Assembly (NCBI RefSeq): GCF_004005995.1
Contig: NZ_CP034767.1
Location: 3,946,501-4,010,500, forward strand
Direction of reading: 5' to 3'
Origin: Devosia sp. 1566
GTDB taxonomy: Bacteria; Pseudomonadota; Alphaproteobacteria; Rhizobiales; Devosiaceae
DNA length: 64,000 nucleotides
The notes under the pieces are model-generated. The model was not told the origin of the DNA and made no database searches. It saw only the letters and a program-made list of their open reading frames with translations. Below are positions 33,079-42,818 of the stretch, piece after piece (position 1 is the stretch's first letter; each line of letters begins with the position of its first letter). A program made the translations under genes and the position numbers.

Positions 33079-34179
33079 ATGGCCACCCATTCCCTCTTCC
33101 TCTTGCCCGGCGATGGCATCGGCACCGAGATCATGGTGGAGGTCGAAAAGCTCATTGATTGGACCAATGGCGAGCAGCTGACCGATTTCTCGATCGATAC
33201 CGGTCTTGCCGGCGGCGCCGCCTATGATCAGCATGGCGTCGCCATCACGGATGCAGACGTGGCCAAGGCGCTCGCGGCTGATGCCGTGCTGTTTGGCGCC
33301 GTGGGCGGGCCAAAGTGGGACAATGTCCCTTATGAGCATCGCCCCGAGGCGGCTCTCCTGCGCCTGCGCAAGGAAATGGCCGTTTTTGCCAATCTGCGCC
33401 CCGCCATCTGCTACCCCGCCCTGGCCGACGCCTCTTCGCTCAAGCGCGAGCTGGTGGAAGGCCTTGATATCCTCATCGTGCGCGAACTAACGGGCGGCGT
33501 TTATTTCGGCGAGCCCAAGGAGATCACCGATCTGGGCAACGGCCAGAAACGCGCCGTCGACACCCAGGTCTACGAGACCTATGAGATCGACCGCATCGCC
33601 CGCGTCGCCTTCGATCTCGCCCGTACCCGCCGCGGTCTCGTGCACTCCGCCGACAAGAAGAACGTCATGAAGTCCGGCGTGTTCTGGGATGAAGTCGTGC
33701 ACCAGGTGCACAAGGACTACTCGGACGTCGAGCTGCGCCATATCCTCGCCGACAACGCCGCCATGCAACTCGTGCGCAATCCCAAGCAGTTCGACGTCAT
33801 GGTCACCGACAACCTGTTCGGCGATATCCTCTCGGACGTGGCGGCCATGCTGACCGGCTCGCTCGGCATGCTGCCCTCCGCCGCGCTGGGTGCACCCGAT
33901 CCGGTGACGGGCAAGCGCAAGGCCTTCTACGAGCCCGTGCATGGTTCGGCCCCCGATATCGCCGGCCAGGGCATCGCCAACCCGATCGCCATGATCGCGA
34001 GTTTTGCCATGTCCCTGCGCTACAGCTTTGGCATGGTGGAACTGGCCGGCAAGGTCGAGGACGCCATCTCGGCCGTGCTCAGCGACGGGTTGCGCACCCG
34101 CGACATCGCCCAGGACAACCGCAAGACGGTGGGCACCGAAGAAATGGGCTCGGCGATCCTCGCCAAGCTCAAGGCGTAA
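33079..34179 (+). CDS. leuB: 3-isopropylmalate dehydrogenase
   Basis: NAD-dependent oxidative decarboxylation of 3-isopropylmalate, the third leucine-specific step. The 366-residue protein starts [12 protein letters not shown] and has [10 protein letters not shown], substrate arginines in [25 protein letters not shown], the catalytic K/D region VMKSGVFW and [11 protein letters not shown], and the NAD loop [21 protein letters not shown] 33079 is chosen to match family starts; a TTG at 33064 overlapping the Rid stop is possible. A strong terminator follows. Confidence 0.95.
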   Translation: MATHSLFLLPGDGIGTEIMVEVEKLIDWTNGEQLTDFSIDTGLAGGAAYDQHGVAITDADVAKALAADAVLFGAVGGPKWDNVPYEHRPEAALLRLRKEMAVFANLRPAICYPALADASSLKRELVEGLDILIVRELTGGVYFGEPKEITDLGNGQKRAVDTQVYETYEIDRIARVAFDLARTRRGLVHSADKKNVMKSGVFWDEVVHQVHKDYSDVELRHILADNAAMQLVRNPKQFDVMVTDNLFGDILSDVAAMLTGSLGMLPSAALGAPDPVTGKRKAFYEPVHGSAPDIAGQGIANPIAMIASFAMSLRYSFGMVELAGKVEDAISAVLSDGLRTRDIAQDNRKTVGTEEMGSAILAKLKA

Positions 34180-34209
34180 AGCCCCCTTCTCAGCGTTGCA
34201 CCAAGATCA

Positions 34210-34234
34210 CCCCGGCCTCGCGCCGGGGTTTTTT
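34210..34234 (+). terminator. Rho-independent terminator of leuB
   Basis: CCCCGGC (34210-34216) pairs with GCCGGGG (34222-34228) across a 5 nt loop, followed by six T residues. It lies 30 bp after the leuB stop. Confidence 0.93.
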
Positions 34235-34353
34235 GTTTGTGCCGGCGTCGGCTGCGAAAGGGGTTTTGCGGCTCCTTCCCAGGCTTCGCAGTCGACACCC
34301 TCCCCTCGCGGGGAGGCGCCGCGCCGGCGCACGGCCAAGCCCCACAAACCAAA

Positions 34354-34379
34354 AACCCCGGCGCTTGCGCACCGGGGTT
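34354..34379 (-). terminator. Rho-independent terminator of rpsP
   Basis: On the minus strand AACCCCGG (34379-34372) and CCGGGGTT (34361-34354) pair around a smaller GCGC stem, followed by a T run (the A run 34351-34355 on plus). It lies about 27 bp after the rpsP stop. Confidence 0.88.
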
Positions 34380-34405
34380 CTTCTGGCAGTCGCCAAAAAG
34401 CCGAA

Positions 34406-34780
34406 TTACTCGGCGGCAGCGTCCTCGGCCGGAGCATTGGCGGCAGCAGCCTTGGCGGCCTTTTCTTCAGCGCGCTGGGTGGCCTTCTCGCCGGGCTTGC
34501 CCTTGTTGGGGTTGTTGCGGGGGTCACGCTTGGTCAGGCCCGCATTGTCAAGGAAGCGCAGCACGCGGTCGGTCGGCTGGGCGCCAACTTCCAGCCAATG
34601 CTTGGCGCGCTCGCTGTTCAGCACGACGCGGTTCTCGGCATCCTTGTCGAGGAGCGGGTTGAACGTGCCCAGCTTTTCGATGAAGCGGCCATCGCGGGGC
34701 GAGCGGGCATCGGCAACAACGATATGGTAGAACGGGCGCTTCTTGGTGCCACCACGAGCCAGACGGAGCTTGAGAGCCAT
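34406..34780 (-). CDS. rpsP: 30S ribosomal protein S16
   Basis: Small-subunit ribosomal protein, 124 residues. The first 80 match S16 ([48 protein letters not shown]). The remainder is a Lys/Ala/Glu-rich tail common in alphaproteobacteria. It follows ffh by 27 bp. A terminator directly behind it shows that rimM, trmD and rplS do not continue the operon here. Confidence 0.96.
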   Translation of the reverse strand: MALKLRLARGGTKKRPFYHIVVADARSPRDGRFIEKLGTFNPLLDKDAENRVVLNSERAKHWLEVGAQPTDRVLRFLDNAGLTKRDPRNNPNKGKPGEKATQRAEEKAAKAAAANAPAEDAAAE

Positions 34781-34807
34781 TTTGGTATCCTAGGTTTGGT
34801 TGAAGGG

Positions 34808-36385
34808 TTACTTTTTCTTGCCCAGGCCAGGCAGGCCAGGGAAACGGGGAGCGCCGCCGAGGCCGGGTAGGCCCGGGGCGGATTTGAGCAGCGAACCGAC
34901 ATCGGTCGGCAGCTTTTCGGTCAGCTGCGGCTGCACGGAGGGCAGGGCCTGCAACTGCTTGGGATCGATGCCGGCCTGACGGGCCATGGCTTCGAGTTGT
35001 GCGGGATCCATCTTGCTCAGGTCCGGCATGCCGCCCAGCATATTTCCCATCTTGCCGCCGAACATGCCGCCAAGTGCGCCCATGCCGCCCTTGGAGACCT
35101 TTTTCATCATGTCGGCCATCTGCCGATGCTGCTTGATGAGCTTGTTGATTTCGCTGACTTCCACGCCCGCGCCAGCGGCAATGCGCTTGCGGCGCGAGGC
35201 ATTGAGCAGGTCAGGCTCGGCCCGCTCCTTCTTGGTCATCGAATTGATGATGGCGACCTGGCGATCAAAGATCTTTTCGTCGACATTGGCGCCGGCCATG
35301 GCCTTTTTCATCTGGCCCATGCCCGGCAGCATGCCCATCAGGCCACCCATGCCGCCCATTTTTTTCATCTGCAGCAGCTGGTTGCGCAGGTCCTCGAGGT
35401 CAAAGGAGCCCTTTTTGAGCTTCTTGGCCATCTTGGCGGCCTCTTCGGCCGACACATGCTCTGCGGCGCGCTCGACGAGGGAGACGATGTCTCCCATCCC
35501 CAGGATCCGGTCGGCAATGCGCGAGGGATGGAAATCCTCGAGCGCATCCATCTTTTCGCCCACGCCGATCAGCTTGATCGGCTTGCCGGTGGCGGCACGC
35601 ATCGAAAGCGCAGCGCCCCCGCGGCCATCGCCATCGACGCGGGTAAGGACGATACCCGTGACATCGAGCCGCTCATCGAACGAGCGCGCCACATTGATCG
35701 CGTCCTGACCGGTCAGGGCATCGACGACCAACAGGATTTCGTGCGGATTGGCGATCGACTTGATCTGGGTCGTTTCGACCATCAGCTCTTCATCGATATG
35801 GGTGCGACCGGCGGTGTCGAGCACCAGCACGTCAAAGCCGCCCAGCCGGGCTTCGCGCGCGGCGCGCCGCGCGATCTCGACCGGGGTTTCGCTGGCGACG
35901 ATCGGCAAGGTGGCAACGCCCACCTGCTCGCCCAGCACGCGCAGCTGCTCCATGGCAGCGGGGCGGCGGGTATCGAGCGAGGCCAGCAGCACCTTCTTTT
36001 TCTGCCGGTCCTTGAGGCGCTTGGCGATCTTGGCCGTGGTCGTGGTCTTGCCCGAGCCCTGCAGACCCACCATCAGGAGGGTTACGGGCGCAGGCGCATT
36101 GAGATCGATCGCGACCGCGTCCTCGCCCAGCACGGCAACGAGCTGGTCGTGGACGATCTTGACCACTTGCTGGCCGGGCGTGACCGAACGGGTGACTTCG
36201 GCGCCCACCGCGCGCTCGCGCACCTGTTCCACAAAGGCACGCACCACTTCGAGCGACACGTCGGCTTCGATCAGCGCGCGGCGAATCTCGCGCAGCGCCA
36301 CATCGACATCGGCAGCGTTGAGCGCACCGCGCCCTCGCAGTCCCTCGAAGATCTTGCCAAGCCGGTCTGAAAGGCTCTCGAACAT
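34808..36385 (-). CDS. ffh: Signal recognition particle protein Ffh
   Basis: SRP54 GTPase that binds signal sequences and 4.5S RNA and targets ribosomes to FtsY. The 525-residue protein has an N domain, a G domain with GLQGSGKTTT near residue 107, DTAGR near 190 and TRVDGDGRGG near 250, and a methionine-rich M domain (about 300-450, KMGGMGGLMGMLPGM and the RNA-binding RKRIAAGAG segment). The C-terminal tail is longer than in E. coli and ends in Gly/Pro/Lys. It leads the ffh-rpsP operon. Confidence 0.96.
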   Translation of the reverse strand: MFESLSDRLGKIFEGLRGRGALNAADVDVALREIRRALIEADVSLEVVRAFVEQVRERAVGAEVTRSVTPGQQVVKIVHDQLVAVLGEDAVAIDLNAPAPVTLLMVGLQGSGKTTTTAKIAKRLKDRQKKKVLLASLDTRRPAAMEQLRVLGEQVGVATLPIVASETPVEIARRAAREARLGGFDVLVLDTAGRTHIDEELMVETTQIKSIANPHEILLVVDALTGQDAINVARSFDERLDVTGIVLTRVDGDGRGGAALSMRAATGKPIKLIGVGEKMDALEDFHPSRIADRILGMGDIVSLVERAAEHVSAEEAAKMAKKLKKGSFDLEDLRNQLLQMKKMGGMGGLMGMLPGMGQMKKAMAGANVDEKIFDRQVAIINSMTKKERAEPDLLNASRRKRIAAGAGVEVSEINKLIKQHRQMADMMKKVSKGGMGALGGMFGGKMGNMLGGMPDLSKMDPAQLEAMARQAGIDPKQLQALPSVQPQLTEKLPTDVGSLLKSAPGLPGLGGAPRFPGLPGLGKKK

Positions 36386-36584
36386 GAACTTGTCCTTTAT
36401 TCTCTTCGGGTGATCCGAGGAGAGATAAGATCCATCAGCCCAAACGCCAAACCCACCCGCGGGCGCAACGCGCTGGCGGATGGTGGCCTCCGGGATCGTT
36501 TTATACCACTTGGGGTCCCGGTCGGCGGATCAGGTACGGCCTGATGAATGGGTGCTGCATAGAGTTTTCACGCCTCCGAGTCAA
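36386..36584 (-). promoter_or_regulatory. ffh promoter and structured 5' leader (candidate)
   Basis: On the minus strand TTGACT (36584-36579) and TATGCA (36561-36556) are 17 bp apart, a good -35/-10 pair. Transcription starting near 36549 would leave a leader of about 165 nt before ffh. The leader can fold a TCAGG/CCTGA hairpin and a longer CCGGGA/TCCCGG stem-loop near 36490-36530. No reading frame of note lies in it. It may be a regulatory leader or only a long UTR. Confidence 0.5.
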
Positions 36585-36672
36585 GGAAAGCCCGGCCTGC
36601 GCCCCTTTAGCGGCTGGACGCCCGGCGCTCCGCTGGCCATAAGGGCGCCATCCCGATTAACTGGATCCACCC

Positions 36673-37482
36673 ATGCCGATTGCCGTTGTCAGCTGGAACA
36701 TCAACTCGGTGCGCTTGCGCCTGCCCATGGTGCTCGACTTTCTCAAGCAATATAGCCCCGATGTGCTGATGCTCCAGGAGATCAAGTGCACGGAGGATCA
36801 GTTTCCCCGCGTGGCCTTTACCGAAGCTGGCTATCCCCACCATGCGGTGCATGGGCAAAAGGGCTATCATGGCGTCGCCATCATTTCTCGCTTCCCGCTC
36901 ACCGACATTGCCACCCGGCAGTTTTGTGACATCGATCACTCCCGCCACATCTCGGCCCGGCTCGACTGGGGCAGTGGACCGGTGACCCTCCACAACTTCT
37001 ATATTCCGGCCGGCGGGGACGAGCCCGATGCCGAGATCAACATCAAGTTCAAGCACAAGCTCGATTTCCTCGACGAAATGGCGCTCTGGTTTGCCGAACC
37101 GCAGTTCGCCCAGGGCCAGCTCATCGCCGGTGACTTCAACGTCGCCCCGCACGAGAACGACGTGTGGAGCCACAAGCAGATGCTCAAGGTCATCAGCCAC
37201 ACCCCTGCCGAAACCGAGCGGCTCGACGCGCTGCTGGCCGGCGGACACGGCTGGGTGGACCTGATCCGCAAGCACGTGCCCTATGACCAGAAGCTGTTTT
37301 CCTGGTGGAGCTATCGCGGGCTCGACTGGGAGAAAAGCAACCGCGGTCGCCGACTTGACCACATCTGGGCCACCGCAGACGTGGCCGCCCATTGCTCGGG
37401 GGCCGAGATCATCAAGCCGGCGCGCGGCTGGACGGAAAAGCCCTCTGACCACGTGCCGGTGATCGCCCAGTTTGGCCTGTGA
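36673..37482 (+). CDS. xthA: Exodeoxyribonuclease III
   Basis: AP endonuclease and 3'-5' exonuclease of base-excision repair. The 269-residue protein has the EEP-fold catalytic set: WNINSVR near residue 8, LQEIKC with the metal glutamate near 36, Y-x(3)-G-x-GYHGVAI, the GDFNVAP motif (Asp/Asn) near 154, RLDHIW near 228, and the terminal SDH near 258. Convergent with the cNMP-domain gene, with only three bases between stops. Confidence 0.95.
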   Translation: MPIAVVSWNINSVRLRLPMVLDFLKQYSPDVLMLQEIKCTEDQFPRVAFTEAGYPHHAVHGQKGYHGVAIISRFPLTDIATRQFCDIDHSRHISARLDWGSGPVTLHNFYIPAGGDEPDAEINIKFKHKLDFLDEMALWFAEPQFAQGQLIAGDFNVAPHENDVWSHKQMLKVISHTPAETERLDALLAGGHGWVDLIRKHVPYDQKLFSWWSYRGLDWEKSNRGRRLDHIWATADVAAHCSGAEIIKPARGWTEKPSDHVPVIAQFGL

Positions 37483-37485
37483 CGC

Positions 37486-37932
37486 CTAGCGCTTGAACTT
37501 GTTGCGAATGGGCTGCAGCGCTTCGAGATAGCTGCCAAGGTCGGCCTGGATGCGCTCGGCCACGCGCTGCGCCAGCACCGGGGACTGCTGCACCAGCTTC
37601 ATGAAAGCGTGCCGCGGCACGAAAAACACCTGGGCTTCGGTCAAAGCAGTGATGGTGACGGGACGAGGCTTGGCCAGGATCAGCGCCATGGCAGAAACAA
37701 CGCTGCCGGGCTCATCGATTGTATAGGGGGCCGAGCCGTCGCCTTGTGGCGCCACCTGCAGGACTCCCTCGAGCAGCACAAAGGCGCCGCTCGGAATCTC
37801 GCCGGCCCGGTACAGCACCTGTTCGGCGCCGAAATGCTGCTGGTCGCCGGCAAAGGCCAGCATGCGCCGCTGCTCGTCGTCGCACATTTCCAGGAACTCG
37901 GCCCGCGCCAACATCGCGGCCGTATCGTCCAT
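37486..37932 (-). CDS. Stand-alone cyclic nucleotide-binding domain protein
   Basis: A 148-residue protein that consists of one cNMP-binding beta-barrel domain (L-Y-R-A-G-E-x-P-S-G-A-F-V-L-L-E-G near residues 40-60, then the phosphate-cassette region around 75-90) plus a C-terminal helix (VAERIQADLGSYLEALQ). There is no helix-turn-helix or enzyme domain. The canonical R-x-A phosphate cassette is not clear, so nucleotide binding is uncertain. Probably a signalling or scaffolding protein; function unknown. Confidence 0.82.
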   Translation of the reverse strand: MDDTAAMLARAEFLEMCDDEQRRMLAFAGDQQHFGAEQVLYRAGEIPSGAFVLLEGVLQVAPQGDGSAPYTIDEPGSVVSAMALILAKPRPVTITALTEAQVFFVPRHAFMKLVQQSPVLAQRVAERIQADLGSYLEALQPIRNKFKR

Positions 37933-38041
37933 AATATCGCCCTATCCAACAAATCAGCGGGTCGCCCGGTCGGTCCGAAGCGGTTCGCCAAGCTATAGGG
38001 CAATTCGGCTCCCGCTTTGAACCCCCTTTAGCGCCAATGGT

Positions 38042-38725
38042 CTAGGGGACGAGGCGATAGCCCCCTTCTTCGGTCACCAGGAGCCGAGCATGAGACGGGT
38101 CGCGCTCGATTTTCTGGCGCAAGCGATAGATGTGGGTTTCCAGCGTATGGGTGGTCACGCGGTTGTTGTAGCCCCATACTTCCTTGAGCAGCACATCCCG
38201 GGTGATGGTTTTTGGGCCCTGCCGGTAGAGATATTTGAGGATCGAGGTTTCCTTGTCGGTCAGGCGCACCTTGCCCCCGTCATTGGCCTCGAGCATCTTG
38301 GCGGCCGGCTGAAAACTATAAGGGCCGATGGTGAACACCGCGTCCTCGCTCTGGTCGTGCTGGCGCAGCGCCGAGCGGATGCGCGCCATCAGCACCGGAA
38401 AGCGGAAGGGCTTGGTCAGATAGTCATTGGCGCCCGATTCTAGCCCTTTGATCTGGTCGGCATCGCTGGTCTGCCCCGTCAGCATCAGGATCGGGCTTTT
38501 GAAGCCCTCCTGGCGCAGGATCTTCACCGCCTCGCGCCCATCCATGTCGGGCAGGCCGACATCGAGGATCATGAGGTCAATATTGTTTTCGCGGGTGGCC
38601 TTGAGCGCATCATTGGCGCTGGCAGCCTGGACGATCTCGAATTCCCGTTCGTCTTCGAGTTGATCCACCATGGTCTGGCGCAGATCCGCATCGTCATCGA
38701 CCAGAAGAATGCGGCGCTTGTTCAT
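38042..38725 (-). CDS. cenR: OmpR-family response regulator, CenR-like
   Basis: A 227-residue regulator: receiver domain (acidic D-D-D at 10-12, phospho-acceptor in LDVGLPDMDG near 56, lysine in LTKPF near 106) and OmpR/PhoB winged helix (RLTDKETSILKYL to LLVTEEGGYRLVP). Sequence and location, a few genes from parAB in the order seen in Caulobacter, match CenR, the essential envelope regulator whose kinase CenK is encoded elsewhere. No kinase is adjacent here either. The assignment rests on remembered synteny and sequence pattern, not on a search. Confidence 0.75.
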   Translation of the reverse strand: MNKRRILLVDDDADLRQTMVDQLEDEREFEIVQAASANDALKATRENNIDLMILDVGLPDMDGREAVKILRQEGFKSPILMLTGQTSDADQIKGLESGANDYLTKPFRFPVLMARIRSALRQHDQSEDAVFTIGPYSFQPAAKMLEANDGGKVRLTDKETSILKYLYRQGPKTITRDVLLKEVWGYNNRVTTHTLETHIYRLRQKIERDPSHARLLVTEEGGYRLVP

Positions 38726-38894
38726 GAATTCGCTCCGGACTTAGACCAGGGCGAGTGCAAACGGCTGCCTGCAGAAAGGCAAAGGGGCCGGTCACGTCGC
38801 CGTTACGGTGATAAGCAACGGAACACGACGCCCAGAAGTTGCAGTGCGGGCACAAAGCGGCGCAAGTTTATCTCTTGCTAACCATTTGCCTCAT

Positions 38895-39581
38895 CTAAGC
38901 AAGCGGCGGTCGGCCCCCGAACAAGGCCGAGCCCACCCGCACATCGGTGGCGCCCATGGCAATGGCCGTTTCGAAGTCCCCGCTCATGCCCATGGAGAGG
39001 CGCGACACCCCGGCCGCCCGGCCCAGCGTGGCCAGATGAGCAAAATAAGGCCCCGGCGGCACCCCATCGGGTGGGATGCACATCAACCCCACCACATCGA
39101 GCCCATGCACGCTCCGGCAGCGCTCCACAAACGCTACGGCTTCGGCCGGCGCAATGCCGCTCTTTTGCGGTTCTTCCCCGATATTGACCTGCACATAGCA
39201 GGGCAATTTCCGCCCCGTGCGCGCCATCTCAGCGGCCAGCACCTCAGCTAGGTTGTCGCGGTCGACGCTCTGGATCACATCGAACAAGGCCACGGCATCG
39301 CGCGCCTTGTTGGTCTGCAGCGGCCCGATCAGGTGCAGTTCCACATCGGCAAAACGCTCGCGCAGCGTCGGCCACTTGCCTTTTGCCTCCTGCACCCGGT
39401 TCTCGCCGAACACGCGCTGCCCTGCCTCGAGAAAGGGGGCGATCGCGTCGGCATCGAATGTCTTGGACACCGCCACCAGCTTGACCTCGGCCAACCTTGG
39501 CTCGAAGCGAGCCTGCGCCCGCGCGATGCGATCGCGGATTTCGGCCAGCCGCGCCGGCGCGTCCACTACAGTCTCGCTCAC
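38895..39581 (-). CDS. yggS: YggS/PLPBP-family pyridoxal phosphate homeostasis protein
   Basis: A 228-residue single-domain alanine-racemase-fold protein that binds PLP and buffers its cellular pool. The PLP lysine lies in VAVSKTF near residue 33. Other family motifs are FGENRVQEA, HLIGPLQTNK, VNIGEEPQKSG, LMCIPP and the phosphate site LSMGMSGDFETAI. GTG 39581 is preferred (AGGG about eight bases upstream); the longer frame from 39698 runs into the divergent leuS promoter region. Confidence 0.92.
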   Translation of the reverse strand: MSETVVDAPARLAEIRDRIARAQARFEPRLAEVKLVAVSKTFDADAIAPFLEAGQRVFGENRVQEAKGKWPTLRERFADVELHLIGPLQTNKARDAVALFDVIQSVDRDNLAEVLAAEMARTGRKLPCYVQVNIGEEPQKSGIAPAEAVAFVERCRSVHGLDVVGLMCIPPDGVPPGPYFAHLATLGRAAGVSRLSMGMSGDFETAIAMGATDVRVGSALFGGRPPLA

Positions 39582-39709
39582 GCTTTTGCCCTGTTGCTGT
39601 TGACCTGAGGGGTGATTTCTGATGATGGTCCGGTAGCCAAAATCCCCAATAAACGCAAGCAGCTTCGCCCTTTCGGCAGACTGCGCATTTGCCCCCAAGG
39701 ACTGATAGA

Positions 39710-42328
39710 TTGAGCGGCGAACGCTATAATCCGCGCGAAATGGAACCGCACTGGCAGCAGGTCTGGGACCAGCGCCAAAGCTTTGTGACCTCCAATGATG
39801 ACCCGCGCGAGCCCTATTACGTGCTCGAAATGTTCCCCTATCCTTCAGGGCGCATCCATATGGGCCATGTGCGCAACTATGCCATGGGCGATGTCGTCGC
39901 GCGCTATCACCGCGCCCGCGGCAAGAATGTGCTGCACCCCATGGGCTGGGACGCTTTCGGCCTGCCGGCGGAAAACGCCGCGATCGAGCGCAAGACCCAT
40001 CCCGGCACCTGGACCCGCGCCAACATCGCGACCATGAAGGGCCAGCTCAAATCCATGGGCCTGTCCATCGACTGGACACGCGAATTCGCCACCTGCGAGC
40101 CCGAATACTACAAGCACCAGCAGGCCATGTTCATCGACATGATGGCGGCCGGCCTTGTCACCCGCAAGCAAAGCAAGGTGAACTGGGACCCCGTCGACAT
40201 GACCGTGCTCGCCAATGAGCAGGTGATCGATGGCAAGGGCTGGCGCTCGGGCGCCCTTGTGGAACAGCGCGAGCTGACACAGTGGTTCTTCAAGATCTCC
40301 GACTTCGCCGAAGAGCTGCTCGAAGCGCTTGATGGCCTGACCGAGTGGCCCGAAAAAGTGCGCACCATGCAGCGCAACTGGATCGGCCGCTCCGAAGGCC
40401 TGCGCCTGCTGTTTGAGATGGTACCCAACAACACCGTCAATGCTTGCAGCATCGAGGTCTTCACCACCCGCCCCGACACCATTTTCGGCGCCTCCTTTGT
40501 CGCCCTCTCCCCCGATCACCCGCTGACGGCGGAACTGGCGCGCAGCAATCCGGCTCTGGCCGAGTTCGTTGAGGAGACCCGCCGCCTCGGCACGGCAACC
40601 GAAACCATCGAGAAAGCGGAAAAAAAGGGCGTCTTCACCGGCCTCCAGGTCAAGCACCCCGTGCTCGAAGGCCAGACCCTGCCGGTCTATGTCGCCAATT
40701 TCGTGCTGATGGACTATGGCACCGGCGCCATTTTCGGCTGCCCTGCCCATGACCAGCGCGACCTTGATTTTGCGCGCAAATATGACCTGCCGGTGATCCC
40801 CGTCGTGCTGCCGCCCGACGCGGATGCGGCCAGCTTTGCCATTGGCGATGAAGCCTATGTTGACACTGGTCACATCTTCAACTCGGATTTCCTCTCCGGC
40901 CTTTCTATTGCCGAAGCCAAGACCGCCGCAGCGCAGTTCTTTGCCGAGCGCACCGTCAACGGCAAGCCGCAGGGCAAGGTGGAAGTCAATTATCGGCTCC
41001 GCGATTGGGGCGTCTCGCGTCAGCGCTATTGGGGCTGCCCGATCCCGGTGATCCATTGCGAGGTCTGCGGCACCCTTCCCGTCCCCAAAAAGGACCTGCC
41101 GGTAGTGCTCCCCGAGGATGTCACCTTCGACAAACCCGGCAATGCCCTCGATCATCACCCGACCTGGAAGCACGTCCCCTGCCCGCAATGCGGCGGCCCC
41201 GCCCGACGCGAAACCGATACCATGGACACCTTCGTGGACAGCTCCTGGTATTATGCGCGCTTCACCGCGCCTCAGGCCGAGACCCCGACCGTCCCTGCCA
41301 TTGCCAATCGTTGGTTGCCAGTGGATCAGTATATCGGTGGCGTCGAGCACGCGATCCTGCACCTGCTGTATTCGCGCTACTTTACCCGCGCGATGAAGGC
41401 GACCGGCCATGTGGGGCTCGATGAGCCGTTCAAGGGCCTCTTCACCCAGGGCATGGTCACCCATGAAACCTATCGTGCCGCGGCGGGCGAATGGGTTGCC
41501 CCGGTAGACGTTCTGCTCGAAACCAGCGGCGAAACCCGCTCCGCCACGCATCTCGAAACCGGCGCACCGATCAACATCGGCTCGGTCGAAAAGATGAGCA
41601 AATCCAAAAAGAACGTCGTTGATCCCGACGAGATCGTTGCCACCTATGGCGCTGATACTGCGCGCTGGTTCATGCTCTCGGACTCCCCGCCCGAGCGCGA
41701 CGTGCAGTGGACCGAAGCCGGCGTTGAAGGCGCCAGCCGCTTCCAGCAGCGCATTTGGCGCCTGGTGGGCGATACGGTGGCCCTGTGCGCCCAGTCGCAT
41801 GACCTGTCCACGGTTGCCGCGGACGAAGAAGCCACCGCCGTGCGCCGTGCCGCCCACCGCGCGGTGCAGCAGGTCGCAGACGACATCGAAGGCCTGCGCT
41901 TCAACCGCGCTGTCGCCCAGATCTATGAGCTGACCAATGCTCTCGTACGCTCCTCGGGTCTGGTGTCGGCCGCTCCCGCAGCGCGCCTCGCGGCGCTCGA
42001 GGAAGGGGTTGGCTACCTTGTGCAGCTGATCGCCCCGATGATGCCGCACCTGGCAGAAACCTGCTGGCAGGCACTCGGCCGCGACGGTCTCGTGGCCGAT
42101 GCACCCTGGCCCCAGGTCGATCCGGCGCTCCTCGTGGACAATGACGTGGTCATGCCCATCCAGGTCAACGGCAAGCGGCGTGGTGAAATCACCGTAGCCA
42201 AGGGCACCGCCGCCGCCGAGATCGAGCGCATGGTCTTGTCACTCGAAGCGATTGCCCGCATGCTGGAGGGCAAGACACCGCGCAAGATCGTCGTGGTGCC
42301 GGACAGGATCGTCAATGTCGTGGTCTAG
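39710..42328 (+). CDS. leuS: Leucyl-tRNA synthetase
   Basis: Class I synthetase, 872 residues. The HIGH-type motif HMGH is near residue 48, an editing (CP1) domain spans about 220-420 with T-x-R-P-D-T, a zinc-ribbon-like CEVC...CPQC segment lies near 450-495, KMSKS is near 628, and the anticodon-binding helical domain follows. The start is TTG 39710: AAGGA (39697-39701) sits eight bases upstream and the protein then begins SGERYNPRE as relatives do. Another TTG at 39689 lacks such a site. Its last 14 bases overlap lptE. Confidence 0.95.
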   Translation: MSGERYNPREMEPHWQQVWDQRQSFVTSNDDPREPYYVLEMFPYPSGRIHMGHVRNYAMGDVVARYHRARGKNVLHPMGWDAFGLPAENAAIERKTHPGTWTRANIATMKGQLKSMGLSIDWTREFATCEPEYYKHQQAMFIDMMAAGLVTRKQSKVNWDPVDMTVLANEQVIDGKGWRSGALVEQRELTQWFFKISDFAEELLEALDGLTEWPEKVRTMQRNWIGRSEGLRLLFEMVPNNTVNACSIEVFTTRPDTIFGASFVALSPDHPLTAELARSNPALAEFVEETRRLGTATETIEKAEKKGVFTGLQVKHPVLEGQTLPVYVANFVLMDYGTGAIFGCPAHDQRDLDFARKYDLPVIPVVLPPDADAASFAIGDEAYVDTGHIFNSDFLSGLSIAEAKTAAAQFFAERTVNGKPQGKVEVNYRLRDWGVSRQRYWGCPIPVIHCEVCGTLPVPKKDLPVVLPEDVTFDKPGNALDHHPTWKHVPCPQCGGPARRETDTMDTFVDSSWYYARFTAPQAETPTVPAIANRWLPVDQYIGGVEHAILHLLYSRYFTRAMKATGHVGLDEPFKGLFTQGMVTHETYRAAAGEWVAPVDVLLETSGETRSATHLETGAPINIGSVEKMSKSKKNVVDPDEIVATYGADTARWFMLSDSPPERDVQWTEAGVEGASRFQQRIWRLVGDTVALCAQSHDLSTVAADEEATAVRRAAHRAVQQVADDIEGLRFNRAVAQIYELTNALVRSSGLVSAAPAARLAALEEGVGYLVQLIAPMMPHLAETCWQALGRDGLVADAPWPQVDPALLVDNDVVMPIQVNGKRRGEITVAKGTAAAEIERMVLSLEAIARMLEGKTPRKIVVVPDRIVNVVV

Positions 42329-42818
42329 CCCACTCCGGAGCGCATTGCTCGCTCTTGGCCTTGTCGCTGCTGCGGCCACCCTGGGTGGCTGCAGCTTCTC
42401 GCCGGTCTATGGGCAAGCCAATGCGGCGCGGGTCGAGCAGTTTGCCCTGAGCTTCGCCAAGCCGGGCAACCGGCTCGAGCAAATCATCTACCAGGAGCTG
42501 GCCGAAAGCTTCAGCAATTCAGCCACTGCCACGCCGCGGGAGGCCCGCGTCAGCCTCGCCGTCGGCTACGCCGATGCGGCGCTGTCGCAAACCGGCAGCC
42601 CGTTCAAGCCGCTCGAGGTGACCATCACCGGCACCCTTACCGTGGCAGCCCTGCCCGGTGGCAAGCCGATCGTCCTGACCCGCACGGCGACAGCGAGCTT
42701 CACCAAGAATGATCAGGTTCTGGCCGATCGCATGGCCGGCACCGAAGCCGCCGAACGCGCGGCCCAGTCGGTCGCCGAGTCGCTGCGTCTCGGGCTCCTG
42801 GCCGTCCTGTCGCGCTAG
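42315..42818 (+). CDS. lptE: LPS-assembly lipoprotein LptE
   Basis: A 167-residue outer-membrane lipoprotein that plugs LptD in LPS export. The signal sequence ends in a lipobox LGGCS with the lipidated cysteine near residue 24, and GFSPVYG-type motif S-F-S-P-V-Y-G follows directly, which is typical of alphaproteobacterial LptE. The rest is the short alpha/beta domain with [11 protein letters not shown] near the end. ATG 42315 lies inside leuS; holA starts immediately after its stop. Confidence 0.9.
   Translation: MSWSSPLRSALLALGLVAAAATLGGCSFSPVYGQANAARVEQFALSFAKPGNRLEQIIYQELAESFSNSATATPREARVSLAVGYADAALSQTGSPFKPLEVTITGTLTVAALPGGKPIVLTRTATASFTKNDQVLADRMAGTEAAERAAQSVAESLRLGLLAVLSR

Noticed and set aside
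34235..34353. Possible small gene or RNA between leuB and rpsP terminators
   Set aside because: The 119 bp holds only GC-rich hairpins such as CTCCCC/GGGGAG and no start with a ribosome site.
36480..36755. Short plus-strand frame before xthA
   Set aside because: It overlaps the xthA start and the ffh promoter/leader and resembles no protein.
39845..42049. A 734-codon open frame antisense to leuS
   Set aside because: leuS is unmistakable on the plus strand; the antisense product is His/Gly/Arg-rich without domains, as expected for shadow frames in GC-rich DNA.
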